Shown here: one piece after another, positions 14,481 to 27,512 of the stretch
Numbering within the stretch: position 1 is the first letter of the stretch
Layout of the letters: each line of letters opens with the position of its first letter
Assembly (NCBI GenBank): GCA_030762175.1
Contig: CM060840.1
Span: 44,172,001 to 44,236,000 of the forward strand
DNA: 64,000 nucleotides
Origin: Metallyticus violacea
Taxonomy: Eukaryota > Arthropoda > Insecta > Mantodea > Metallyticidae
Direction of reading: 5' to 3'
Notes under the pieces: generated by a model
Told to the model about the DNA's origin: nothing
Database searches by the model: none
The model's input: only the letters and a program-made list of their open reading frames with translations
Made by a program: the position numbers and the translations under genes

Positions 14481-16620
14481 AAAAACGTAATATCCCGGTG
14501 TTTTTAATCTTTCTTTCTCTACAGGATTGTTCCCGAATCTGTTAGATGGTTATTAACAAAAGGAAAAAATAAGCAGGCAGGAGATATAATTCTGTCTGCT
14601 GCGAAAACCAACGGTGTAACGTTATCAGAAGACGTCCTGAGCAGAATTAAGTCCTTTTCACAGCCACCAGAAGAAGTAAGTTTTTAAGTCACTGAGAAGC
14701 GTATGTTTATGCTAATATCATAGTTATTTTATAGTTATTCATGTTATAGTAGTTTCCAGTCGAGTTTGTGCCTGGCTGGTAGTAGAATCCATAATTGGAC
14801 AGCTCTTCACACACAAAATGTATATTATATGATTTCCACTCCCACATTCTACATAATAACAATAACATTTTATTTTACGTTTTACCTAAACCTGATTTTA
14901 TATGACTTAAAGTTTTATTATTTTATTGCTTGTTGCTGCGCGACTAGTGAACAAAATATCCGAACTATTAATACATGGAAAAGTGTGGCAGAGATTTTAA
15001 AATTCCCTGCTATATATGAAAATTAATTTCAAGCGAAGTAGAAAAAGTCAACGATGCATAAATACACGATAAATCACCTAAAACTACCATCGCTAATATT
15101 TCTAAAATAAAAAGTACTATTGATAAGCTATTTTCATTGAAAAGTTCAGATAATGGCTCATCACTGTAGCCAATAAAACGAATGCAAAAAATATTTAAAA
15201 AATCAGTTTTTAACATAAAGTTACGTATTTTCAAATCGAACAGAATCTATTGATTTCAAGAAAATAACACTATATGAAATTTTAATGTCAATGGAGTTTT
15301 TGCTCAATTTTAGTTCAAGTACTTTACGAGATATCGTCATACATAGGATTCAAACTCTCAGATCCATTTTAAATAATTCCCGTGATCACTAGACAAAAAG
15401 CAATACCTTTCTCGATTGTAGGTAAAAACAGTACTTGATACAGTTTATTTCGAGCCTTAGTCATATGAAAATTTTAGAATCGTCTGCTCCTATTTAACTG
15501 CCTAAGTAACAGACTGGAAATGTACCGCACATCCCTGCCTACCGTCACTGTGTGTATACGTTTGTGTTTATTTTTTGTTTCCTTTACACGGGTGCAGTGA
15601 GATATCCCTTGTGATATGTCACAGAAATAGAACATGCTGGATGTGATAGAGAATATAGTATTGTTTACTAAGCGAACATAATCCTAATGTATAGATAATG
15701 AAGGAAAATTCCTTGCTTTCTCTTACTGTGTACGCTGAGAGATATTCAGACAGACAGCCAGGATAAACTGCAGCCTACGGTTGATAATTTTTCTAAATTG
15801 CAAAATGTAGTGTATTTGCCTAATTACCGGAGAAATACATTCCTATTTGCCTAAGAATTATGAAAATTCCCTAAAAAGATCTCAAAGTCCGAGTTCCACA
15901 CATAAGGATATCTCGCAAACTACATGGCCTAGAACGAGGAAAAAGGTTTAAAAATATTCACATTGATAATTTAGATGATGCACCCTATTTATAAACAACT
16001 GATTGTGAGAATGTGTTTATTTTCATGTTTGTTGTTAAAGTATTTTTATTTAATTTCCTAGGAAAATAATTTAGAACCGGTCTCAATAGCAACTAACACT
16101 AATAAGGAATATTCACTTACTTCCCTCCCCACACTTGGTCCTGGTGGTCTAGTAGTAACTGCACTTGCCTCGTACAGCCAAAATCGCGGGTTCAAACCCG
16201 GCCAGGATCTATGGATTTTAGGCGTAAAAATCCTAAGTATGGCATCTTTCTGAAGAACAAAGCCGTTCGTCCCTGTCGTACATTTACGGCACCTAAAACA
16301 ACTTCAAACCTGAAAGAAAAAGATTGTATTTATTGAAGGCATAGCTGAAATTTATTCTACAATTGTCACCGAATTATTTTTCTATAGATTAGAACAAACT
16401 TAATTATGTTTTGGTTCTTTTCGATGGATATATTCATTCGTATTGCAACATAATAAATATTCTTTATCAGAAAATGAATATTAATAATACTTATGAATTT
16501 TTCATTCCTTACAACTTAAAATATAAGTATTTAACAACAGTAAATGATGATGATAATAGAGCGCACCGTAAATTCCTTTGAATTTTCAGTCTGATAATGA
16601 TGATGATGATGATGATGATG

Positions 16621-16667
<47 letters not shown>

Positions 16668-17088
16668 GGATAATTTTTTTCAAGTCGAATTGTATAACAA
16701 TTCATTCATAAAGCAATATTAAAATTTAAGTTAATTACTTATAAAAAATTAATTTTTTTTAAAAACTGGTCTAATCATAAGCGTGTACTAGAATTTTTGA
16801 ATATATTTAATTTACCAATAGCTGATTTATCCACATTTGTTGTTCTAAGTCATGACCAGCTCTTGTATTAATAGTATTGCTAATAAAGCCCGTTACGCAG
16901 AAACTGCATAACTAAGCGAATTTTTCACCTAGAATTTTTCACCTAGTAGATTAACTTTATAAAATATAAAATCCAAATTGTGGCCTTATTATTAATGAAA
17001 TAAAAAAAAAATTAGGGGAAAAAATTAGAATTCTTGTAATCTATATGTATCACAAAAGAGAAACAACAGTTTTAGAATCTGTTGTTAA

Positions 17089-17124
<36 letters not shown>

Positions 17125-20100
17125 GTTGAACCACAAAACTTAATCGTATACTATTCGTTAAATGAAATATATGACCACTGACAATGCTATACTTTGTGGG
17201 CATTTTTAAATGTAACCATGTTTCTGAACTAAGGCCCTGGTGTCATTTTAGGTTCACTAAAATACAGAAAGTTTCGAGTTATGCGTATATATGAAGATAT
17301 TCATATGTTTCAATAAAACAAAAATATGTTATTATTTAAAAACAATTACAATGTAGTAAGCAAATATACACAATAAACAATCGAAAGTTTCGTCGATTTT
17401 CATTGGCTTTGAAATTTTTAATTTAAATGTTATTATAGTAAAAAGGTAGCGCAGACGTTTTCTGAAAGGCTATTAAAGAGCGCTCCTACATACAAATATA
17501 ATTCTCAAACAAATATTACATTAATATTTCACATTTGTTATCTTCACGACTTTTGTTAAATATAAAACTTATGCATCATTATAAATACAGTTAATTATGC
17601 TGAATTAATTTGTCTTTTATTTTAAAACAATATAGACAAAATTAAACAATGAGCGCTTTTTAAATTTCGGTTTTCAAGTATATCGCTGCTCCTAACGATC
17701 TAATTTCCCTAATTTTCAGGAACTATTTTTCTTATTTAAAGAAAAGATATTAGTCCCGCTAAAGAGAAATGTATAAATTTTGGGTTTCAGATAAACCCCC
17801 ACTCCTAATAACACGATTTCTCTGATTTTCAAGAACTACTTTTCTTATTTTATTTAAATTTTATATACGGAACTTCATTGCGGAAAAGCATATGGTTCCG
17901 ATAGATTTTTAAATTTTGGGTTTCAGGTAAACCCTCACTCCTAATAATATGATTTCACTGATTTTCAGGAATTATTTCTCTTATTTGTTTCAAATGGCAC
18001 GTGGAGAGTTTTGTTATGGAAAAACAACTATTGGTGTTGCTAGAGGGATTTTTAAATGTTGGGTTTCAGAACCCCCATCTCCTGATAGTCCGATTTCTCT
18101 GATTTTCAGAAACTATATTTTTTTTTATTTTATTTAAATGGTATATATGGAGTTTCGTTGCGAAAAAACAAATATTAAAGCCGTTAGAGAGATTTTTAAA
18201 TTATGGGTTTCAGCGAAACCCCCTTCTAATCCGATTTCACTGCTTTTCAGAAACTATTTTTATTGTTTTATTTTAAAAGCATATACCGAGTTTCCTTTAA
18301 AAAAGTTTTAAATTGCAGCGGTAAGAATGATTTTTATATTTCACTTTAACCTCATCTCGATTTACAGGTATATCCCCCACACCTAATGACTCGATTAATA
18401 TCTGATTTTCGGAAATTACTTTTATCAATTTATTATAAAGAAATACACCAAGTTTCGTTGAGGAAAAAATGTGGCCGCTAGAGCGATTTTTTTTTTTTTT
18501 TTAATGTTTGCTTTAGGTTAACCTCCACCCCCAATGGTCCAATTTTGTTTGTTAATGAACTCGTTGAATAGTTTGTAAATTGATGGTTATATGGCGAGTT
18601 TCGTTAAGAAAAATCAAACTTATGACCGCTAGAGCATTAACGTACACACACAGATATATAAAAACTTTTTTTCATTATCATTGTCATTTTTGGTGCCAAG
18701 TAGGTGGGGTAGTTGGAGATTTTAAAAAAAAAATGCAAAAATCGTTTCATAGGAACAACTGCAATAGCTTTCGGAATTCGCTAACAGTATTGACATTACT
18801 GCATTCTAGAGACATCCAATGTGGTTTGCAGGATAATTTTTGCACAAACGAACAACGTTTAACATGTTTTGCTGTATTTGCTCTGTCTAGTTACTTATTA
18901 AGTAATTGTCTAATTCTTTAACCTCTGTAGGAAAAAATAAAAATTCCATAAAAATATATTTTAGATTATCTGTTTTAAAAAATTGAGAGACAGCAAAATA
19001 TTTGTTGAAAACGAGAGAGTAGAACATAAATTTAAATGAAATAAAAGCTAAAATATGCTTTAATTTTCTAACATGCTTGAGTATGTTCTGTTTCCTTTTT
19101 CATTGAATATAGTATTAGTTTCGCTACATTACCTTCTATTATTAACTCTTGAATGTTTGTCAGACGAACATTTCGTTTTGTTCTTGTAGGAGAATGCAGA
19201 AGATAGGAGAAAACCAAGACAAGGAACACTGTTACAGGTGTTTAAATCCAAAATATTACTAGTGAGAGTAATTATTTCTGCTTTCTCTTGGTACGTATTA
19301 CAAACCATCAAATGAAATATGAATTCGGTTTCTCGTTCAATTTTGTACTGAAATTCAGTTTCAAATGGTGACTTGGCTGCATTGTATGCCAAATATTTTA
19401 CAACTTTTCTCATTCTGTGATGATAAGTAGTTACGATTGTTTGTTTTATTAAGGCATAATTTTTCATATTTTTCTGTGCCAGGAGGAGGCAAAAACTGAC
19501 TATTCTTAGTGCTTATTGCATGCAACTCTCTGAGTTGCGAGAGTTTTGTAATTTCTTGCATTTAGCTTCGTACGAGACAAAACCTATCTATTCAGCCATC
19601 TGCATGAGTAGTTTGCTTCATATGCCTGCAAATATTGCTAAACAGTGCCTTTTCCTGGCGCACCCTAAATAAAATGAGCGCCGAAAAGAGTAAAATAACT
19701 GTTAAATTTTGAATATTCTGATAGATGAAATTATAGTTTTAATTAAAGGAAGTTTCAAAAAATTTAATTCTGTATATGTTAAAATAAGTAATAATACTTT
19801 GAATAAGAGCTATTAAATCTTAAGAAAAATATTAACATTATCAATCTACTTTAACATAAAAAATTGTAATTACGTTATATTAACAGAAAATACGCGATAT
19901 ACTAACGTAAATAATGGTGTAAAAAATGCATGTTGCAAGGCTCGGTGGAAGGCAGATGTGTGTGGTGTTGTTAAACCCATGTCCAGAAACACTTTGTTTA
20001 CGCGCTAGAGCCTCCGAAATGGGATGGGATGACTGCAGGTAAACAAACATTAGACCCGCGACAAGCAGCAGAAGTTGCATTCATTAGTTAAAGTTTTTTT

Positions 20101-23100
20101 TTTACCGTGATACTGCTACAGCTGTTACACGACGCACAGCAGTTCATTATATCCCACAGCTACCCGAGTTGCTGAAAAAGTTGTCTTTTGAAATCCATCA
20201 TGCGATGTGGTTCCAGAATGATGGCGCTCCAGCACACTTCGATCATGAGGTACGTGGCCATTTGAATGACACCTTTGGCAACAGATGGATTGGACATGGA
20301 GGTCCAACAGCCTGGCCTCCTCGCGCACCTGATCTTATACCATTGAATATTTTTTTCTGGGGGTACATGCAAACTCTGGTAGCAGCTGGAGTCATCCGAG
20401 ATATGCCGGGAATCTCTCAAAGAGTTCGACATGGCACAATCAGGCTATGCACAAAATGCATCGACGTTAGTGGCAGCTATATTGAACATTTTCTGTAGTT
20501 AATTAAAATGCAGTTTACTTACAGTATTTCAGTTTTCTATTTTACTTCTTTCCTAGCTTTTGTGATCCGTGTTGCCTACGTCTTCCTCCAGGTTTCAGAG
20601 ACACTAGCACGTAAACAAAGCATTTCTGGATATGAATTTATTAACAGCATATTATTACTTGGTACCCATCTACCTACCACAGAGTCTTGTAACATATATT
20701 TTTTACACCGTATATGAGGGTTAAAATACAAATTTAAGTAAAAAGAAAGACTGTATCTAATAATAAAAGTATTAAAAGAAACAATTAAAATAGTAAAAAA
20801 AATTGCAATGACATCTACTGCCACAAACAGTAGTATTATATATTATAGAAGAAGCAATAACAAATCTACCGTTTATTGAAATGCACAAAAAATAAAGAAG
20901 AATTATATAAAGCACAAATTGCAAGAGATCACCAGAAAAAGGCCATCTTCAGCTGTAGGATATTCAGCAAGTCAGCTGGACTAAAACGAAAACCTATTAC
21001 TAAGTTGATATTTAACGCTTAGTTTAGTATTACAATATTTGTTTCGCTGAAACTGAAATATTTAGTTTATTTGATAGTTTGATTGTTTTGCTACCAGTAA
21101 ACCAATATTTAATCATAAATAATTTAATACTATATACTAGATTTTGTTGTTGACATGCGCCTTTATATTTAGGAATTTTGGGAATTTCGGTTTTTTAACC
21201 AACATTTTTTTCCGCATTATTTGTTGTGTGCATAAAAATGTAGTGTTACAAAATAGCCAAAACATTAATTCTATATACTAATTCTTTACTATGTAGTTGC
21301 ACAATATTGCATTTCAGGATTACACACGAAATTCAAGCAACGAGTTCCATAGCACAAACTCGGTGACCAAAATTCTGAGGAGGAAATTATGATACAGATG
21401 AGTAATACATACAGCTTGTGATTTTAGTAAAATCTGAATGGTAGTTTGTGTTAAAATATTTAAACTGCCAATTCTATGTTATTATGCTAATATTGTAATT
21501 ACTCATTAAACAATGCCGAGTTAAATGATTCCAATATGAATTTATAAGATTTAACAGACTGAAAGAGAAGATCTTACATTTACACCTGTTTAAGAGCCTC
21601 ATTTTTAGGACTGCATTCTACCCCCTCCATTTCCATGTTTCTATAGGATTCGTTAAATATAGGCGACTATGAGGATCTATATATACTTGAACCACACAAG
21701 TATGCACCATTCGCGCGGCATTTGCTTCTTCGGTCGTTAGAGGCATGCCCGCCGAGCGTTTAGTAAATAGAAGCACGAGCTACAATCAGTAAGCGACTTC
21801 TGAGCAAAGAAACCTTATCAAATGCGTCATGAGGGATTTTAAATCGTATTATGTTTTGTACTGTATAATGGATACTTGAAAAGGGGCAGGTGTATAGGAT
21901 AAGAAGCGAAGAACCATACAATCAGAGTTCTTACCAAATGAAAGTAGTAGATATTGGAAAATACTCTTACTAATCTAATCGGAGCCTTTCAAAACAATTT
22001 TTTTTATAGTTCTGAGTATGAGTAATTACCAATTATATATTTAGGTGATTTTATTTCATAAACTGTTGGGGAATTCTTAATCTGCAATTCCCATGGTTTG
22101 ATCCTGGCTGATGTCGATGGATTTTTCAGGATGTAAAAATGCAGAGCGCAGGTTTCTTTTGAAGGAACTTCATGCCGTCGTAGATTTATGATACGATAAA
22201 GAACTCCATACCTGAAAAAAGAGGTTCTTAGCCCGTTTCACGTTTAAGGCTTACTATTAATCATTCGGCTCTGTGTAAAGAAATAAGCATAACTAAATTC
22301 TCTTTGGTATAGTAACCTTTTTAGAAGAGGCCAAAGGTCGAACAAATGGGCTTTGCTGCAATTAGCGGTGCTATCAACACATATAGAGCCGAGCGAATGG
22401 CCAATACTTGTATGGCTCTTCCTATGTTCAATGAGTAATTCTTAATTCAACTTGGTCATCTTAAGCCCGTGGTAAAATGCTTAAAATGCTACTAGTATAC
22501 TTAGAATACACAAACAGCTAATTAGAAATAAGTAAATTACTGAATTAAAATAACTTGTGAACATGATAATAATTTTTCGTTTCTATTAATAGTATTTGAA
22601 CTATTTAAATTTATTCCAAAAAGCATATATAACGGAAATAAATTCACATTTTGAGTAAATTATCCCACAGCATCTCTTACAACATATAAAACATTTTCAG
22701 GAATAAATATATAATTTTCTTTCGACATTCCAAGTCATAGTAATTACACGCTCTCAAACAAAAGGAACTGTTTCAGTTTATTTATTCTACTCCTTAACAA
22801 TCAACATTTTCATCCATAACATTGTATCCCGTTTAAGCAATGAAAAATGTACATATTCGTTAAAAGAAAATTATTAATATTAGCTGGTATCTGACACTCT
22901 ATGCCATACGAGAGGGATAAAATCTAACTTCATTTTCTTATATCATAAATTACTATTAAATACTCAAATGTGTTAACACAACATTACATTAAACTGTTGA
23001 ATATTAATTAAAAATTTTTATAACAAACCCATAGATTATATCCCAAGAAAAAATGTCTAATTAATCTTTATCCAAAATATTTGTTTAGCGATTGTGAACA

Positions 23101-26100
23101 AAATTGTAAACATTCAACAACCAACGTTAAAACAGCGGTTTCACCCTTCTTCCATTTTCAAGAAATTTGTTATTTCTTCTGTTATGTTATTCGCAAAGCT
23201 GGAAAACAATTTCCGGTTCTTTATTAATGTTGTCACTTTCAGTTGCTTTGATGAAAAATTTCGAAAGATATTTAGTAATGCCTGAAAGTAAAACAAAATG
23301 TTGAAAGAATTATTTAAAAAATAGTTAATCTTTTAATATGTGGCACCCAACTCATTTGTTTTGTGTTTCCCACAGCTAACACTAGGAGATTGCATAAGGA
23401 GAACCACTAGAGTTAAAACAGGCGTTTTTCGTTATATGGTGGAAATGAACGCAATCGCACATGACTATTGTTGATACTGCAAACCCATGGAAACACCCAG
23501 AAATACAACAATCACTCAAACATGCAAACAGTTATGAAAGCACACAGCACGAAAATGGCAAAACACAAGCACTGAAAGTGCGTACAATGTAAGTCACGTC
23601 CAACTGCTCTTTTGTGATATATTTGGTAGCTCCCAAAGCAGCCGTTTTGCCGCAATTGCGGTGAAAAGGTGCAGGCGGCCTCGTGAAAGATGGTTTGTTG
23701 CTGCAGGAGTGGTTAACTTGCTGGAATGCTGGAGTGGTAGCATATTTTTTAAATATCTTACTACCAAAAGGGAATTTAGAATATGTTTTATCGGGACAAG
23801 AATTTAGTTCATGGTAGATGCTCACAATGAATGTGATAAATGGCAAATAACGTATGCTTGAATGAATTTCATCAAGCGAATTCGTGAAGATTAGACGTGA
23901 AGAGTGCATCCAAAGTTCCATATTGCCTCCTGATCTTACGCTTAGCCCTCATCCACAGGTTTTCTACGTTTTGGGATGAATTTCATCATCGACTGGATGT
24001 ACAAAATTTTGCTGGTGAACAATTACTAACGTTCATAAATCCCCTGATCAATGGCAGAAATATTAGTGTATGTGGCCAACCCATCGGAAACGATAATAGT
24101 CCCAGGCAGTATGAAATATCGAATTAAATGCATGCTCATGTATTTTATTATGCACTGAACCATTAGATTCAACAGACCGTGCGGCAGAATAATGAAACCA
24201 CATATAGTTCCGTTCCCGAATTTTCGGGATGTTTCTCATCTGTTTTCAATTTCCTATTACACGAACATTTACTCTACTTTTACTCCAACAGTTTCACTTT
24301 CACAAACCTACATGCAACTCTTGTGCATCATGGGAACCAAAAAAATTAATTGGGTGCCGTATATTCCAAGATTACCTAAAAAAAACTTGAAGTGTTGTTT
24401 GTAATCACGGAATTCTGGCCAAAAAGTAGGCCAAATGTGTGTAAGTAATTATAACATAACTTTAGTAATTATGTGTGCCAACCTATCTGAGTTTTATTCA
24501 GCATTAAAATTAAGTTCTTATTCAATTTTCGCAATGGTATATGTTAAGATATCAAAAGTAGTTGTATCGGATTTGCGATGTTCATGTAAATAAACAAAAT
24601 CCCTAAGAAAGAGAATTGTTTTCATGTCATATTCAAGGGGATATGATAGTCAGTCCTGGTGGTGTAGTGGTAACCATACTTGCCTTCTAAATCCAAGATC
24701 GCGGGTTCAGACCCGGCCAGGACCATTGGATTTTTCCGGGCGTAAAAATCGTAAGTATGACTTCCTTCGTAAGGGAAGTAAAGCCGTGGGTCCCGTGTCG
24801 TACATTTACGGCACGAAAAAGAACCTCAAGCCTGAAAGAAGAGGCCTCTGAGCAAAATTTGTCGGCCGTTTCACGCCCTGAATAGAATGGAACGCTAATG
24901 ACCTGAGATGTTAAGAGCGTCCGTAAATAAACAAATTAAAAAGGGGGGATATAATTTAGATGATATTTATAAGTATAACGCATACAGCACACAAAATAGA
25001 TCCACATGGTTCTAGAATTGATAGTTTCAACGGTTTTGGAACTATAGTTTAAAGGATGCATTAACTCATTTATTCCAAAAATTTAAAAGTAACTATTTAT
25101 CATGTCATTGTCTTACTAGCTCCTAAGTCAAATGATGGGATGTTTAAAAAGTATTCTGAAAACAACGACAATTAACATTCTGAAGATTAGTTTGTTTGGG
25201 TGAACTTAGTGGAATATTCATGACGATTGATGCCTAGAAAATAGCATCAGAAAAGTACAGGGAATGCCAAATTAACATACTCATTACAAAATTTCAAACT
25301 ACAACGTTCCCTTTAGCTTTACGTAATACATGTTGTTTTAAGAACATTCCCTAGTTACTGCCTGTGGTGCATCAGTATTAAAAACGGGCGTTAAACAGTG
25401 TTCAAAAAAATCCCGTAGTTGAAATAGGTGAGCCTCTAACAACTGAAGAACGAATCGCCTATTTTCCTTGCTGATAGGTACTGACAAAATGGGCGAGAGA
25501 GATTGTTTGAATGCATCATTCACTCTTATAATGGATTCTATGCCAGAATTGTTTTGTCTTGAAGTTGAACGTTATGAAAAATGTATGTTTAATTCATTTT
25601 GCATTTCAACAGTTATTTAAGACGTTATAGTATGTCAATAACATATCATTTATCAAATTCCATTTCTCCTTTGTCACATCCACATACTTTTGGCCCATTG
25701 TAATCGCTTCTATTTCATTGCCTTTTTCATAGGCCAGCAACATAGTAAATCCAGTGCTATTTCAATATCATTTAATATATTTTTAATTATTCAGTGTAAC
25801 TTTCTTCAGTAATTCACCTTATTTACTTGATTTCTCTTTCTACTCTTGAGTTACACATTTTTCGGCCACATCTACTTGTCTGTCTAGTTGTTAGGTGTTT
25901 TTAAATTCCATTGTTTGTTTCATACTGAAACTCGAGATTTTCTTCAATCACGACAATTATTCACAACACTGCACATAAAAATTAACATTTCTGTATATTT
26001 ATTTAATTATTTATAATAAATAAAATGCATTGTAGGCTACTACACTTGAGATCTGAAATTAGCTTTACATCAACGATGCACATAACATTTTGTTGTTGCA

Positions 26101-27462
26101 AAATCAAAAGATAGCTCACTATGCTATTGGTACATTAAAGCCATCTGCTCGTTTAATGCACCTTTACACTTTATGGGAAATAACGTCAATAGAAAAAGGC
26201 GGGTTGGACCTAGCTCCTGTATGCATTTGGCATCTTGCATAATCAGAAAGTAGAGTCATAAATCTGTATTTGCACAATAGTGGTATTTAAAGCTGGACGA
26301 AATAACTATCAAAGTCCAATCAAAGACCATATTTATTTTCCGCGTGGTGTTAGGCTCTTGCACCAATTAATGATACCTGCAAAATTTAAAATGCTATTTT
26401 CCATAATTTCCTCCTCATTGGAGATTTAATGGTAAGTTTCACAAGAGTTAGTCAGACAAAAGGTTGGAATCACTTTGATCATTCAGAACATTTCTTAGAT
26501 GCAACATTCATTAAATTAAAGATAATGTAAACAAAAAAATATAATTTATTGTATAACTCTATACCTTACACACCATACATTCTGATAAAGATGGAGGAGC
26601 GATTACCTATCCGAATTAAAAGTAACACAAATAATGGTTTACCTTGAAATTAAGAGATAAAAGTGGTGTGATATTCGTTCACTCTTCACTTATATTAACA
26701 GTGCTATTAGTACACCATGTAACATTTTTGTAACAATTCTAAAATCATTTTTTGCACAGTTGAACATCTTAGGAGTTCCCTTCCTGTTCTGCATATTCTC
26801 CCCTTTATGCAGTCTCTGTAATGTGTGTAGTTTGTGCACGTGATTTTAAACATTTAACAATAGAATTTCAGCATGCTACCTTAGATAGTTTGAGTTATGA
26901 ACCAGTTCCTTCCTATAGCATGATTTGTTTTAAAATATAGCTTTTTGATTCTACGCACTCAACCCATCTCATATTTTGCACAGATGTTATGCTAATACTT
27001 TCAATGTATTTGCTCATAAGCAAAGTTAAAATAATTAATCGTGTGCCTCATTTAATAGGAACCCTATAAATAGTTAAAACAATTTATCTTCATCACTTTC
27101 TAGGTATATTGATTCAAATATAATTCATTTAAGCCTCTAAATTTGCGATACATTCTAGTTCTAAACTTGTTATTTATCCTTTCTTTAGATGTGACAAGGA
27201 GCTCTCTTAATTAAGGTTAAACAATTACAGACTGGTTATAGTTGCTTTTTTTTCAAGTTTAACGTCACATTTGAGGGTACCATTAACAGCGATTAGTTTT
27301 TGATAAGCGCTCCAGGCACCTGAAGAAGATAAACCATACAAGTATTGACTAATCGTGCTGCATTTCCTCCCACGGTCAACCAAAGTGTGCTAACTTGGTG
27401 TTTAGCAAACCAGCTAACTCCAGTTACTGCTGTCGTCGTCGTTATTGTTGTAGTTGTTGTTG

Positions 27463-27512
<50 letters not shown>

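Larger units (their letters stand above)
14676..21317 (+). other. Transporter intron 6
   Basis: Phase-0 intron of 6.6 kb. It contains a family-1 SINE (16136-16325), microsatellites at 16592-16666 and 17088-17124, the ~140-bp tandem array at 17640-18645 and the TIR element at 19914-20717. The stretches 14676-16135 and 18646-19913 are AT-rich with nothing recognised. Confidence 0.8.

Noticed and set aside
18580..18921. 113-codon ORF after the tandem array
   Set aside because: Low-complexity composition, no domain pattern, and it starts within the last repeat unit.
21690..21800. Short GC-richer patch in intron 7
   Set aside because: Too short to classify. No tRNA box, TIR or second copy seen.
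23376..23460. Alternative candidate for transporter exon 7 after a cccacag acceptor
   Set aside because: The translation is basic but does not match the family. Its only reasonable donor leaves phase 0, while exon 8 needs phase 2. The 21318 candidate fits phase and sequence better apart from one base.
24652..24730. tRNA gene suggested by strong A and B boxes
   Set aside because: The anticodon arm and acceptor stem do not fold into a tRNA, and the sequence continues into the SINE body found in six other places.
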